Shown: positions 1 to 8,248 of the stretch, one piece after another
How positions within the stretch are numbered: position 1 is the stretch's first letter
How the letters are laid out: each line of letters opens with the position of its first letter
Assembly (NCBI GenBank): GCA_020348065.1
Contig: CP070742.1
Span: forward strand, 3,019,305-3,077,372
From: Candidatus Zixiibacteriota bacterium
GTDB taxonomy: Bacteria; Zixibacteria; MSB-5A5; UBA10806
Direction: 5' to 3'
DNA: 58,068 nucleotides
Position numbers and translations under genes: made by a program
Notes under the pieces: model-generated
Told to the model about the DNA's origin: nothing
Database searches by the model: none
Seen by the model: the letters and a program-made list of their open reading frames with translations, nothing else

Positions 1-1292
1 CGATGTTCCGTCCCATAACCAAGTGGAACGCCAGCATCCAGAATCCCAATGTGGTAACAGAGGTGGTGCGCAAGGCATTTAAGCTGGCCGAAATGGAGAA
101 ACCGGGAGCTACCCATTTCGAGCTTCCCGAGGACGTGGCCAAGATGGAATGCCATGAAAAACCAATTCCGCCGAAAAGGCTCCGCCGCGCCGCCCCCGAT
201 TATAAGGCGATGAATGAGGCGTATGAATTGCTCAAAAAATCGAAAATGCCTCTTATTCTTGCGGGCAACGGGGCCATCAGGAAACTGGCGTCGAAACATC
301 TCAGGGAATGGGTCAAAAAGACCGGCATACCGGTGGTGCATACCTTTATGGGCAAGGGCGCCGTAAGCGACATGGAGGAGCATTCGCTTTTCGCCGTGGG
401 CCTGCAGGCCAGGGATTACGTTATGAGGGCGTTCGATAAGGCGGACCTGGTCATAACGGTCGGTTATGACGTCGCCGAGTACGATCCCGAATTCTGGAAC
501 AGGAACAAGGACAAAAAAATCATCCATATCGATTTTCAGCAGGCGGAGGTGTATGAGTATTACCAGCCGGACGTCGAGATCGTGTGTGATGTATCGGCGG
601 CATTGTGTGAGTTGAACAAGCATGATTATAACGGTGATCTGAAATTCGACCGTGAATGGTATAAACCGATCAGGGAAAAGATCCGTACTGACCTGGACTC
701 TTACGCGCTGAAAGACAGCGATGATTTCACCGTTCCCGGGGTGTTGCATATTATCCGCGAGATAATGAATCCCGGCGATATACTGATATCCGACGTGGGC
801 AGCCACAAGCTGTGGGTAGGGCGCAATTACCCGGTATGCCATCCGAACTCGGTTCTGATATCCAACGGGTTCGCCAGCATGGGGATAGCATTGCCCGGCG
901 GTATCGCGGCAAAACTGGCTAAACCTGAAAAGCAGGTGGTGGCCGTTATGGGGGACGGCGGTTTTTTGATGAACTCCCAGGAGATCGAAACGGCCAGAAG
1001 GATCGGGGTCGGATATACGATTATCGTTTTTAACGATAACGATTATGGCCTGGTATCGTGGAAACAGTACAGCCACACTAGAAAGACCTTCGGCACCGGG
1101 CTCACCAATCCCGATTTCAAGAAATACGCCGAGAGTTTCGGGATACCCGCCTATGCGCCTAAGACATTGAAGGAACTGAAAAGCGACCTTAAAAAAGCGA
1201 TAACCGGGCAGAAACTCTGCCTGGTGGAGATAGCGATACAGCCGCGAGTCAATTATGAACTCAGCGAAAAACTGGAAAGAGATTTGAGTTAA
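1..1292 (+). CDS. TPP-dependent decarboxylase, ALS superfamily; probable 2-oxoglutarate decarboxylase (5' truncated by window)
   Basis: The frame is open from the window edge. About 429 residues are visible, and roughly 110-120 N-terminal residues, including the PYR-domain catalytic Glu, lie outside. What remains is the end of the PYR domain, the central domain and the PP domain with its TPP/Mg motif (Gly317-Asp318-Gly319, then an NDNDYG segment about 28 residues later). Databases would call this an acetolactate synthase large subunit. However, the blocks FRPITKWN and VRKAFKLAEMEKPGATH are, as I remember the family, close to the cyanobacterial 2-oxoglutarate decarboxylase, which makes succinate semialdehyde. 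The next gene, 24 nt downstream, is a matching semialdehyde dehydrogenase, and no small regulatory ALS subunit follows. Family membership is firm. The substrate is inferred from resemblance and context; acetolactate synthase or sulfoacetaldehyde-type enzymes are alternatives. Confidence 0.85.
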   Translation, partial: MFRPITKWNASIQNPNVVTEVVRKAFKLAEMEKPGATHFELPEDVAKMECHEKPIPPKRLRRAAPDYKAMNEAYELLKKSKMPLILAGNGAIRKLASKHLREWVKKTGIPVVHTFMGKGAVSDMEEHSLFAVGLQARDYVMRAFDKADLVITVGYDVAEYDPEFWNRNKDKKIIHIDFQQAEVYEYYQPDVEIVCDVSAALCELNKHDYNGDLKFDREWYKPIREKIRTDLDSYALKDSDDFTVPGVLHIIREIMNPGDILISDVGSHKLWVGRNYPVCHPNSVLISNGFASMGIALPGGIAAKLAKPEKQVVAVMGDGGFLMNSQEIETARRIGVGYTIIVFNDNDYGLVSWKQYSHTRKTFGTGLTNPDFKKYAESFGIPAYAPKTLKELKSDLKKAITGQKLCLVEIAIQPRVNYELSEKLERDLS

Positions 1293-1316
1293 AATTGATA
1301 TAAAGGATGTGAGGAT

Positions 1317-2672
1317 ATGAGAGCGATAAACCCGGCCACCAATGAAATGATAAAAGAATATAAAGAGCATACCGACGCTGAAGTAAAAGAGATCGTTGAA
1401 GCGGCGCATAACGCTTATCTGAGCTGGCGAGATGTATCATTTGCCGAAAGAAGCAGGCTGATGCATAAAGCGGCGGAGGTTTTGCGTAAAAATATGGATA
1501 AGTACGCTAAGCTTATCACCATCGAAATGGGCAAGGTGATAAAGGAATCTCGCGCCGAGGTGGAGAAATGCGCCTGGGTGTGCGAGTATTACGCCGACAA
1601 CGCCGAGAGATTCCTGGCTGACGAGATAATCGAGACCGATGCCAGCAAAAGCATGGCGGTTTTTCAGCCCATAGGCGTGGTGCTGGCGGTGATGCCCTGG
1701 AATTTCCCCTTCTGGCAGGTGTTTCGTTTCGCCGCGCCGGCCTTGATGGCCGGTAATGTGGGGATTTTAAAGCACGCCTCGAACGTGCCCGGGTGCGCCC
1801 TGGCCATAGAGGAAGTATTCAATGAGGCCGGATTTCCGCAAAACGCTTTCAGGACCATGTTGATTTCCGCCGGTAAGGTGGAAGCTGTCATAAAAAATCC
1901 CCTCGTAAAGGCCGTAACATTGACCGGAAGCGAGCCGGCGGGAATGCAGGTGGCATCAATAGCGGGGCATGAACTGAAGAAAACGGTTCTGGAGCTGGGC
2001 GGCTCCGATCCCTACGTAGTTCTCGAGGACGCCGATATCCCCGCCTGCGTGAAAACGTCGGTTACCGCCAGGATGATAAACGCCGGGCAGAGCTGTATCG
2101 CGGCCAAGAGGTTCATCGTAGTCGAATCTAAGGTCAAGGAGTTTGAGGAGCAGCAGGTATCCATAATGAAAGCGCTCAAGATGGGGGACACCCTTTCGGA
2201 GGATACCCAAGTGGGAGCCATGGCCCGGATGGATCTTCTGGAGGAGCTCGACCAGCAGGTGCAGGACTCTATCAAGATGGGCGCAAAATTACTTAGCGGA
2301 GGAAAGAAGGCCGGTCCCGGGGCGTTTTATCTGCCTACCGTCCTGACCAATGTCAAAAAAGGCATGCCGGTTTACGAACAAGAGACCTTCGGCCCGGTAT
2401 CGGCCATAATCGCTGTTAAGGATGAGGAGGAGGCCATCAAGGTCGCTAACGACAGCGAGTTCGGGCTGGGCGGTTCGGTCTGGTCGCAAGATATTAAAAA
2501 GGGGGAAAGGGTCGCCCGCAAGTTAGAATCGGGGGCGGTATTTGTTAACGGCATGACCAAATCCGATCCCAGGCTGCCATTTGGAGGAGTCAAGAAATCG
2601 GGTTATGGGCGCGAGTTATCTCATTATGGTATAAAAGAGTTTGTCAATATAAAGACCGTCTGGATAGCGTAG
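1317..2672 (+). CDS. NAD(P)-dependent succinate-semialdehyde dehydrogenase-type aldehyde dehydrogenase
   Basis: A complete 451-residue aldehyde dehydrogenase, close to the length of the short GabD1/YneI-type SSADH group. Visible landmarks are the cofactor-binding block with MPWNFPFWQ (about residues 124-132), the general-base Glu226 in LELGGSD and the catalytic Cys260 in GQSCIAAKR. The motif PFGGVKKSGYGRE near the C-terminus is typical of the superfamily. It should oxidise succinate semialdehyde to succinate in the cytoplasm. The gene sits 24 nt behind the TPP decarboxylase, with a GA-rich ribosome site (GGATGTGAGG) before the ATG, so the two are probably one operon. The pair would convert 2-oxoglutarate to succinate without CoA. 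The aldehyde dehydrogenase call is firm; the substrate is inferred from the sequence blocks and the neighbour. Confidence 0.88.
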   Translation: MRAINPATNEMIKEYKEHTDAEVKEIVEAAHNAYLSWRDVSFAERSRLMHKAAEVLRKNMDKYAKLITIEMGKVIKESRAEVEKCAWVCEYYADNAERFLADEIIETDASKSMAVFQPIGVVLAVMPWNFPFWQVFRFAAPALMAGNVGILKHASNVPGCALAIEEVFNEAGFPQNAFRTMLISAGKVEAVIKNPLVKAVTLTGSEPAGMQVASIAGHELKKTVLELGGSDPYVVLEDADIPACVKTSVTARMINAGQSCIAAKRFIVVESKVKEFEEQQVSIMKALKMGDTLSEDTQVGAMARMDLLEELDQQVQDSIKMGAKLLSGGKKAGPGAFYLPTVLTNVKKGMPVYEQETFGPVSAIIAVKDEEEAIKVANDSEFGLGGSVWSQDIKKGERVARKLESGAVFVNGMTKSDPRLPFGGVKKSGYGRELSHYGIKEFVNIKTVWIA

Positions 2673-2681
2673 CAATTTCCC

Positions 2682-2709
2682 TTGACAGTCGGTTTTGCGG
2701 CAATAAATT
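2682..2709 (+). promoter_or_regulatory. sigma-70-type promoter of the tRNA gene
   Basis: A perfect -35 box TTGACA (2682-2687), a 16-nt spacer and a -10 box TAAATT (2704-2709, 4 of 6 consensus) lie about 40 nt before the first tRNA base. They start directly after the dehydrogenase stop codon. This is the expected place and quality for a stable-RNA promoter. Confidence 0.6.
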
Positions 2710-2749
2710 AGTTTGGTCGGATAGAATTATGTCCGATATTGAGATTAAA

Positions 2750-2823
2750 GGCGGCGTAGCTCAGCTGGTTAGAGCAGAGGAATCATAATCCTCGTGTCCG
2801 GGGTTCAAGTCCCTGCGCCGCTA
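2750..2823 (+). tRNA. tRNA with CAT anticodon (elongator tRNA-Met, or tRNA-Ile2)
   Basis: A 74-nt cloverleaf can be drawn by hand. Acceptor arm GGCGGCG (2750-2756) pairs with CGCCGCT (2816-2822); D stem GCTC/GAGC; anticodon stem GAGGA/TCCTC around loop ATCATAA, giving anticodon CAT; T stem CGGGG/CCCTG around TTCAAGT; discriminator A73; CCA not encoded. The absence of three G:C pairs in the anticodon stem argues against initiator tRNA. Elongator Met and lysidine-modified Ile2 cannot be separated by eye. Position 72 is T, giving a G1-U72 wobble. Two partial copies of this 3' end further along the window have C there, which suggests that the 3' end of this gene was replaced by an integrating element. 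Confidence 0.93.
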
Positions 2824-3150
2824 GTTGTGTTTCAAGTTACCCCTTACAAACAAGCCGTCTTGGGACCTCCGCCGCCACTGTTGTACTTTAAAGAATTTGG
2901 CCATTAGTTTTCTCCTGATTAGACTGTCAAAAAGTATTGATCACGATATTTCTTATATCTTATAAATTAGACTAAACCAGATTAATTTATTGGTAACTAT
3001 GGTCTTTGTTAGTTTTTCGTGAAAACGAGGTCGCGGGTTCAACACCGGGTATCCAAAGTATTTAGCGCACCAAAATCGGATCGGTGATTGAATATTGGTA
3101 GAATACCATTAAATGCGATTAGTTGAAATTAACGTAAAAGATGGAAAAAT

Positions 3151-3192
3151 GAGCAAGTTCGAATCTCGTCAATCCCGTTGTTTATGTAAGTC
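3151..3192 (+). repeat. T-arm/acceptor-like fragment with a partner at 27524-27553
   Basis: The block contains GTTCGAATCTCGTCAATCCC. It is followed by TTGTTTATGTAAG, which is partly repeated at 27524-27553 (TCTCGTCAACCCCGCTTTTTA). The GTTCGAATC core is the typical T loop of a tRNA, and no 5' half is present. It is probably another attachment-site remnant, of a different tRNA from the CAT one. Confidence 0.35.
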
Positions 3193-3295
3193 AACACCAT
3201 ACAACGAGTTATTATTTATAGCCTTGTCGCAACAGGCAGAACTTTTCCAATAAGAGATTATACATTAAACGGATCTGAAGCGAAGCATATTAATG

Positions 3296-3334
3296 GTAAG
3301 GAGAACGGGGATTCGATCCTCCCGTCTCCAGAAA
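3296..3334 (+). repeat. tmRNA/tRNA 3'-end-like fragment
   Basis: ACGGGGATTCGATCCTCCCG followed by TCTCCAG looks like a T arm and acceptor 3' strand similar to tmRNA ends, with four of five T-stem pairs possible. No matching 5' half lies nearby. It is followed 10 nt later by the GNRA-loop hairpin at 3344-3367. Confidence 0.35.
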
Positions 3335-3652
3335 TGTGATAGGCCGTCAGGAAGGAATTCCTGGCGGATCATGAAAAAATTCTTGCGGAATTGGGACCCG
3401 GGACATATTTTAAAATATATATTAATCGGATTTTTTTGCTGTGTACAGCGAATATTAGGGCAAAGTAGATCTATTTTCTTATGCAAATAATATAATTGTA
3501 TCTGGCGACGGAGCCAGAATAGATACTTTAGGTAAGATTGCCCTAAGTTTGGTAAAGTACTATGATTCTAGACGAAAAAGTAATATTTATCAAACCTCGG
3601 TAAACAGCGATGAAATAAAATATATAAATAATCGAAAAGTCAAGATAACAAC

Positions 3653-4057
3653 ATGAAGACCAAAAGACAAAAGTCCACTCAAAAGCCCGAGAAAAAATTG
3701 ATCGAAAGGTGGAAAAGCTGGGTAGCTATAATTACTGCTACGGTCGTTTTGGCGGGTCTGCTTCTCGATTTGCCAGAAAAAATTATCCACTTATGGGTGG
3801 GATTTTTTCCTCCCCCTACTTCCTGCGAATATTATGGTCGGGTGGTGGATGCAAACGGTAACCCGGTAATCGGCGCAGAAGTGATTGTGGTGGGTCAAGA
3901 AGTATCCGGCACCACTGATGACAATGGCGAGTTCAAAATTGAAGTTCAAGAAGAAGCCGGTACGACAATACAGATACTGGTCAAAAAAGACGGGGTGATC
4001 AGAAGGAATACCGCAGAAACCCTTCCCGGTCCGAGTACCATCGCACTAAGAGATTAG
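3653..4057 (+). CDS. Membrane-anchored protein with carboxypeptidase-regulatory-like domain
   Basis: A 134-residue protein. The N-terminus is very basic (many Lys/Arg in residues 1-20), followed by one hydrophobic segment at about 22-40, so it should be a signal-anchored envelope protein. Residues 58-130 form a carboxypeptidase regulatory-like beta-sandwich: GRVVDANGNPVIGAEV followed by the typical T-D-D-N-G-E-F turn. Such domains are structural and common in FCB outer-envelope proteins. Only 2 nt separate it from the next gene, which begins with the same kind of domain, so the two are co-transcribed and probably work together. No strong ribosome site is visible; an in-frame stop shortly upstream rules out a much longer start. 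The function is unknown. Confidence 0.75.
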   Translation: MKTKRQKSTQKPEKKLIERWKSWVAIITATVVLAGLLLDLPEKIIHLWVGFFPPPTSCEYYGRVVDANGNPVIGAEVIVVGQEVSGTTDDNGEFKIEVQEEAGTTIQILVKKDGVIRRNTAETLPGPSTIALRD

Positions 4058-4059
4058 AC

Positions 4060-5766
4060 ATGAAAAATCTCAATATTTTCACTTTCTTTACTATCATTTG
4101 CTGCATTAGCAATATTGCGGTACCGCAGCAGCAGGCGGAAATATATGTAACAGTAGTGGATGGTAATAACAATCCCCTGCCGAACGTCGGCGTGCGAATA
4201 TCCCATATTATCAGCCAGGTAAGCGACGACAACGGCGAATTCAGCTTTGTTTTTAATAAAGGGGTGGGTTCCAGAGTAGAATTTGTATTGGAAACCATCG
4301 TGGTGAACCACGATACCTTGATCATTTATGAGCCGCTCCGCGGTGTTTGGACTGTGGTCAAAGATACCTCGGAATGGAAAGTGAAAATTATATTGCTGCC
4401 CAAAGGGGACCACCGGCTGTTGAGCAAGGAAGAATTGAAACTTCTGATCAAGGAAATGGTGGATCGGCAGACCGGCAAGAAAACCAGGCAACTGCAACAA
4501 CTGGAAATCGAGAATGGCAGGTTGAAGAAAGAACTGCTCAGTCGTGAGGAAGAAAACCCCTTGGGAAAAGAGGCTGAGCGCCTGGGATTCACTAAAGATG
4601 AACTGTTGACTGCTTTGGAAAAAATGAAGGAAGAATTGAAACAAAGTGACGATCCTTATGAGATAGGCCTGGCGGCGCTTTACGAAAAAAAGTTTCCCCT
4701 GGCGGAGAAGATGATTGAAGAATCTATTGAAACGGATGAACAAATCATTGAGGAAATAAGCGAAGCCCTGCCGGACAAATACCTCCGCCTGGGTGAAGCA
4801 TATATTGGTCAAGCCAAGTTAAAAGAGGCTGAAGATTCTTACCGCAAGGTCATTGAACTGCGCCCGGAATATGTTGACGGGTATTTTAACCTGGCGAAAG
4901 TGCTTTATATAGAGGGCAATTTGCGCGGGGCTCTTGAGAATCTGCAGTCATCACTTAGATATTATAAGGAGACGGACGATAGTCTTCAACTGGCACACAT
5001 CAAAAATAATTTGGGGTTCCTTATTCTCTCCGTGGGTAATGACCCTGAGGAGGCAATTTCTAAATTTATACAGGCCAGAGCAATATATGAGGAATACAAT
5101 TCGGAGTTTGAACAATTGGCGATATATAACAATCTTACGTTTGCATATAATATGGCTAAATATTATGAAGAAGCATTGAAGACAGGAACAAAGGGTTTAG
5201 AATTATTCGAGAATAAGTTCAGATTTACGATCCCGTTGTTATTTGAAGACGACTTAAATGAGAAAATGATTTCCGATTCTTTGGTTCAGGAATTTTCGTA
5301 CAGACAGATTCAACTATCCAAGAATGGTGATTTTTATGTAAACCCGGATGGGCAAAGTCGGATATTAAATGATAATAGCCGAAACAAAAAGTATTTTATT
5401 AAAAGAGCTGAAAATCGTTTGGTTGTCATCCAGTATCCGGGATTGTATGCACAGCTTAAAAATAACATAGGCTGTGCATACAACTATTTATCGCTAAGTG
5501 AAAAGAAAGAAGAAAATTTGGAGTTAGCGATCAGAGCCTATATGGATGCTTTGGAAATAAGACAAAAATCCGTGTTCCCATTAGATTACGCGAACCAAAA
5601 CTTTAATTTAGGTTGGGCCTACGAACATCTTGATAATGAAAAACAAGACGAAAATCTGGTTAAAGCCTTGGAATTCTATAATAAGGCATTATATGTTTAT
5701 AGGGAACTCGAGCTTTCTGATGAAATCGAAGAGGTAAAAACACGAATTGAAGTAGTGCAGAAATAA
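4060..5766 (+). CDS. Secreted TPR protein with N-terminal carboxypeptidase-regulatory-like domain
   Basis: A 568-residue protein. A signal peptide (about residues 1-22) is followed by a carboxypeptidase regulatory-like domain (about 25-75, with VVDGNNNPLPNVGV and SDDNGEFSF). A charged, Glu/Lys-rich probable coiled coil follows (about 120-170), then a long tetratricopeptide array from about 180 to the C-terminus. TPR signatures such as LGEAYIGQAKLKEAEDSY and YFNLAKVLYIEGNLRGALE are clear. TPR arrays hold proteins together, here presumably in the periplasm. It starts 2 nt after the upstream gene, which has the same sandwich domain; the pair looks like a small envelope complex carried as cargo on the island. 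The exact role is unknown. Confidence 0.8.
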   Translation: MKNLNIFTFFTIICCISNIAVPQQQAEIYVTVVDGNNNPLPNVGVRISHIISQVSDDNGEFSFVFNKGVGSRVEFVLETIVVNHDTLIIYEPLRGVWTVVKDTSEWKVKIILLPKGDHRLLSKEELKLLIKEMVDRQTGKKTRQLQQLEIENGRLKKELLSREEENPLGKEAERLGFTKDELLTALEKMKEELKQSDDPYEIGLAALYEKKFPLAEKMIEESIETDEQIIEEISEALPDKYLRLGEAYIGQAKLKEAEDSYRKVIELRPEYVDGYFNLAKVLYIEGNLRGALENLQSSLRYYKETDDSLQLAHIKNNLGFLILSVGNDPEEAISKFIQARAIYEEYNSEFEQLAIYNNLTFAYNMAKYYEEALKTGTKGLELFENKFRFTIPLLFEDDLNEKMISDSLVQEFSYRQIQLSKNGDFYVNPDGQSRILNDNSRNKKYFIKRAENRLVVIQYPGLYAQLKNNIGCAYNYLSLSEKKEENLELAIRAYMDALEIRQKSVFPLDYANQNFNLGWAYEHLDNEKQDENLVKALEFYNKALYVYRELELSDEIEEVKTRIEVVQK

Positions 5767-5802
5767 ATCTAAAAACTATCAAAAATAATTGGAGAAAAAA
5801 CA

Positions 5803-6834
5803 ATGCTAAGAAGATTAAAACCAAAATCCATCCTTACGGCAGCCCTCTTGATGATAGTTCCAATTTTATTCATCCAAAGTAGTTGTGCTCCTGAAGAGGA
5901 GAGCGGCCCTGTAGCGAATGGTACTACCACCGGAGCGTGGAATCGATCGCCGGAGGATTCGACCGTTGGCGATCTTGCTAACGAATTCGCGTCAAGCACC
6001 GGTCAACCCATCCGGTTAATCTTTTCAAATCGTTCAATAAATGGTTTTATAGAGGATTTGGAGAATACAACAGCAATATACAATCATGTCGATTTTCTGG
6101 GCTTCTTGGCTGAAGACATCGATCGGTTGATCGAGACAGGTTGGATTACTCCTTATTCGGAACAGATCGATATAAGCATGTTCTCTCCTGCAGCCATAGA
6201 GGCGATGAACCGAAATGATATATTGTATGGGATACCGCTTTTTGAAACTGCAACGGGTATAGTTAAAGGTGTGGGGATTAGCGCCGCGGCAGAACCAGAA
6301 CTTCGGCTGACTGCGCTTTCATTTTTGGCTATGCTTGCCCTGGGTGAAAATATGCAAAAATTGGCTGCCGCCGCGGGCGGAACATCGGTTGAAAACTGTC
6401 TCAATTTTCAAACTATAGACCCATTTCCTCAATACTTTGATTCTGCCACGTTTGCTTTTTCTTTCTCTCCTCTGTACTTTATCAACCCAACAGTTTCCGG
6501 TGATCCCATGCTTATAAGTCTGGAAGATAGGGATCTGGATTCATTACCGGAACTCTGGGTAGAGTTTTCTTCGTCTGTTGATGTTTACGAGCCATTTACG
6601 ATCGAGTTCCCAGTACAAACTTTTCCGGGTGGGATGCAATCCGTATCCGTTGAACTGATGCATACCAACCATTTGTCGCTCATCGCTCGCGATAATCAGG
6701 GAGCGTTTTTAGACTCGATATCATATCCGATTCAGGGTATACGAGATACTTTGCAGCTTAACGGGCCAGGTATACGTGATGTTCAATTTAATGCCGCGGA
6801 AACGCATATTTACAAAATCTGCTGGTCTAATTGA
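5803..6834 (+). CDS. Lipoprotein with a solute-binding-protein-like middle part, otherwise unknown
   Basis: A 343-residue protein with an export signal ending at Cys28 (IQSSC; a weak lipobox). Residues about 60-200 recall extracellular solute-binding proteins of ABC importers. One block (FLAEDIDRLIETGWITPYSE then DILYGIPLF) matches the 'component - long helix - YGIP' pattern, and a second (ALSFLAMLALGENMQKLAAAAGG) matches the C-terminal helix with a missing middle. The last 140 residues look like a beta-sandwich and match nothing I know. At 343 residues the binding fold would be too short to close, so this may be a degenerate or repurposed receptor. A GGAG site 8-12 nt before the ATG supports the start. 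No ABC permease adjoins it. Confidence 0.6.
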   Translation: MLRRLKPKSILTAALLMIVPILFIQSSCAPEEESGPVANGTTTGAWNRSPEDSTVGDLANEFASSTGQPIRLIFSNRSINGFIEDLENTTAIYNHVDFLGFLAEDIDRLIETGWITPYSEQIDISMFSPAAIEAMNRNDILYGIPLFETATGIVKGVGISAAAEPELRLTALSFLAMLALGENMQKLAAAAGGTSVENCLNFQTIDPFPQYFDSATFAFSFSPLYFINPTVSGDPMLISLEDRDLDSLPELWVEFSSSVDVYEPFTIEFPVQTFPGGMQSVSVELMHTNHLSLIARDNQGAFLDSISYPIQGIRDTLQLNGPGIRDVQFNAAETHIYKICWSN

Positions 6835-6840
6835 TTCATT

Positions 6841-6937
6841 TCAATACTTTGATTGCAATATATATTCCCCGCCTACCCCAGGACAACAGCCCGGGCACTG
6901 TGGTTTTCACTGCCACGTGCTGGAGGAAACCGTTTGA
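6841..6937 (+). pseudogene. Remnant of a multicopper-oxidase C-terminal copper motif
   Basis: Reading from 6890, the frame gives PGHCGFHCHVLEE and then a stop. The +1-shifted frame just before it gives PQDN. Joined, they match the C-terminal type 1/3 copper signature of multicopper oxidases (D-N-P-G-x-x-x-F-H-C-H-x-x-E). Nothing else of an oxidase is visible, and the reading frame is broken between the two halves. I therefore treat it as a decayed fragment; a chance match is possible because only about 17 residues support it. The rest of 6938-7212 holds nothing I can name. Confidence 0.35.
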
Positions 6938-7212
6938 AGCCAAGAACATGCCGGCCGGCGAGGTGCCGCTTACTGCCGCGAACTGCTACCGCTTAATCCT
7001 CTTCAACCATAACGTGAACGTCCGCATCAACTGGCTGGAAAGATAAAATCGGCCATTAATGGACGCTATCCTCTGGAACAGACTGCCGAGGCTCACGGGC
7101 ATGTCGAAAAAGGACACAAAGAGGGAAATGTAGTTATAACTTTGGAACATAATAACAAAACCTGACAAAGCGCTGCAGTTGATTGCGAGGGGGTTGTGGC
7201 TTATTATAATAT

Positions 7213-7371
7213 TTCGAAAACCGTCACAATTTGGTCACAATCCAAATGGGAGCCTGTCCACTGCTGCTTTTGGCATCTCGGGAGACAAATGGGAATCCAA
7301 GGAGAGTTTTGAATCAAGATGTTGGGTTCTTTCTCACATTAAGAAACGGCGAAAAAAGACAATCCATATAA
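7213..7371 (+). pseudogene. Integrase C-terminal tail remnant (ENRHNLVT)
   Basis: A frame opening after a stop at 7207 reads ENRHNLVTIQ and stays open for about 50 codons to a stop at 7369-7371. Its first residues match the KNRHNLVT peptides found in at least five other gaps of this island. I interpret it as the end of a decayed tyrosine integrase. No start codon or catalytic motif is present. The last codons overlap the convergent DUF2938 gene by 38 nt. Confidence 0.4.
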
Positions 7372-7825
7372 TCAACCCCAATCCGAAATTCGTATGATTG
7401 ACGAGGCTGGTAACGATGTAAGGTGATTTTCTTGATGATTTCGAAGCCAAAAAACCAAGCCCTATGCTTGGATACAGCCACAACCATGGCAGGAGAACCG
7501 TCGTTAATCCAAATATCAGAGGCATCCACAGTTGATGGCGAATTATCGGCACTTTCAATTCCAGGAGAAGGTAGATCCCCGCCAGAACTATTCCAATCAA
7601 ATAATGAGACAATAATGTCGCTGATTTTTCATTATTCAATGCCGGTGTTTTGCGGATATCCTTATGTATGAATTTTCCCCTGAACATATAAAGAGCCCAT
7701 CGTCCGACAACGTGAGGTTCAATGAGCTGGTGAATGATCTTCAATTTACCAAGAAGGACCGATAACAAATCCATGAAAAGGGTCGCCAAAACACCCATCA
7801 AAATCATTTCTACAAGATTGATCAT
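7334..7825 (-). CDS. DUF2938-family membrane protein
   Basis: A 163-residue integral membrane protein with about four hydrophobic segments. Family features I recognise are the opening EMILMGVLATLFMDLLSVL, the VVGRW motif near residue 40, LLSHYLIGIVLAGIY around 70-85, TTVLLPWLWLYPSIGLGFLAS around 107-128, and NHTNFGLG near the end. These are the conserved blocks of DUF2938, a family of unknown function. The start is supported by AGGGAAAG before the ATG. It stands alone between integrase-tail remnants on both sides, so it looks like a single-gene cargo module. The family call is good; the function is unknown. Confidence 0.82.
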   Translation of the reverse strand: MINLVEMILMGVLATLFMDLLSVLLGKLKIIHQLIEPHVVGRWALYMFRGKFIHKDIRKTPALNNEKSATLLSHYLIGIVLAGIYLLLELKVPIIRHQLWMPLIFGLTTVLLPWLWLYPSIGLGFLASKSSRKSPYIVTSLVNHTNFGLGLIIWIVFFRRFLM

Positions 7826-8110
7826 TTTTCTTTCCCTGGTAGAAAGGTGAATGAATATAGACTCTTGTCTTGGATTATAGGTAAAGACTGCAATAAGTCA
7901 ATTAGTTTTTCATCGAGCGCATAGGAAGCATTGAGGTCAGAATCAACAAACGTGGAGAACAAACGTCATCTACTATCACCCGGGACTGATTCTATCGGAC
8001 AGCCAGAGGCTACATAATGTGTTGGTAATCGATGCGGCATCAAAAGCATTGGTCTTTGAAACCGGGAATCGGTTGCCATCTACTTCTCAAACAGAAGTAG
8101 CAGCCTGATT

Positions 8111-8248
8111 CAAAAAAACCGTTACAATTTGATCACCCAATGTGTTAAGTTGCACTGAACGATACTTGATTTGACAGTCAGTTAAGTTATTGCGGGAAAA
8201 TATGGGGAATGGAGTCGATTCCCCCGCCTCCACCATGTTATCTTATTA
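8111..8248 (+). repeat. Integrase tail plus tmRNA-type 3' end (dispersed element copy)
   Basis: In order: a frame reading KNRYNLITQCVKLH and a stop (8111-8158), a link with TTAAGTTATTGCGGGA, then GATTCCCCCGCCTCCACCA (8217-8235). The last block is nearly the standard 3' end of a tmRNA gene (T-arm 3' side, acceptor strand and CCA). It is followed by TGTTATCTTATTA. The same order recurs at 14026-14115, 21427-21527 and, less well, 22876-22980. No tmRNA body is present, so this is a displaced 3' end such as integration leaves behind. The rest of 7826-8388 holds no gene. Confidence 0.6.

Larger units (their letters stand above)
2824..3652. other. Gene-free stretch with T-arm-like fragments and a GNRA-loop hairpin
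   Basis: No convincing gene is present in these 829 bases. Three short blocks resemble the T arm plus 3' acceptor strand of tRNA-like genes: about 3031-3055 (GCGGGTTCAACACCGG), 3151-3192 and 3296-3334. At 3344-3367 a 10-bp stem (CCGTCAGGAA / TTCCTGGCGG, one G-U pair) closes a GGAA tetraloop. A short frame upstream of the gene at 3653 is closed by a stop. I read the whole stretch as debris of integration sites. Confidence 0.4.

Noticed and set aside
3265-3490. Short overlapping frames on both strands
   Set aside because: They mirror each other across a hairpin and a T-arm-like block. Neither has a ribosome site or family signal.
6831-7046. A 71-residue plus-strand protein
   Set aside because: It begins inside the stop region of the upstream gene and has no export or domain signal. 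Its only recognisable part reads better in another frame as an oxidase remnant.
8204-8248. A tmRNA (ssrA) gene
   Set aside because: Only the 3' terminus is recognisable. No 5' GGGG acceptor strand, tag reading frame or pseudoknots were found within several hundred bases.
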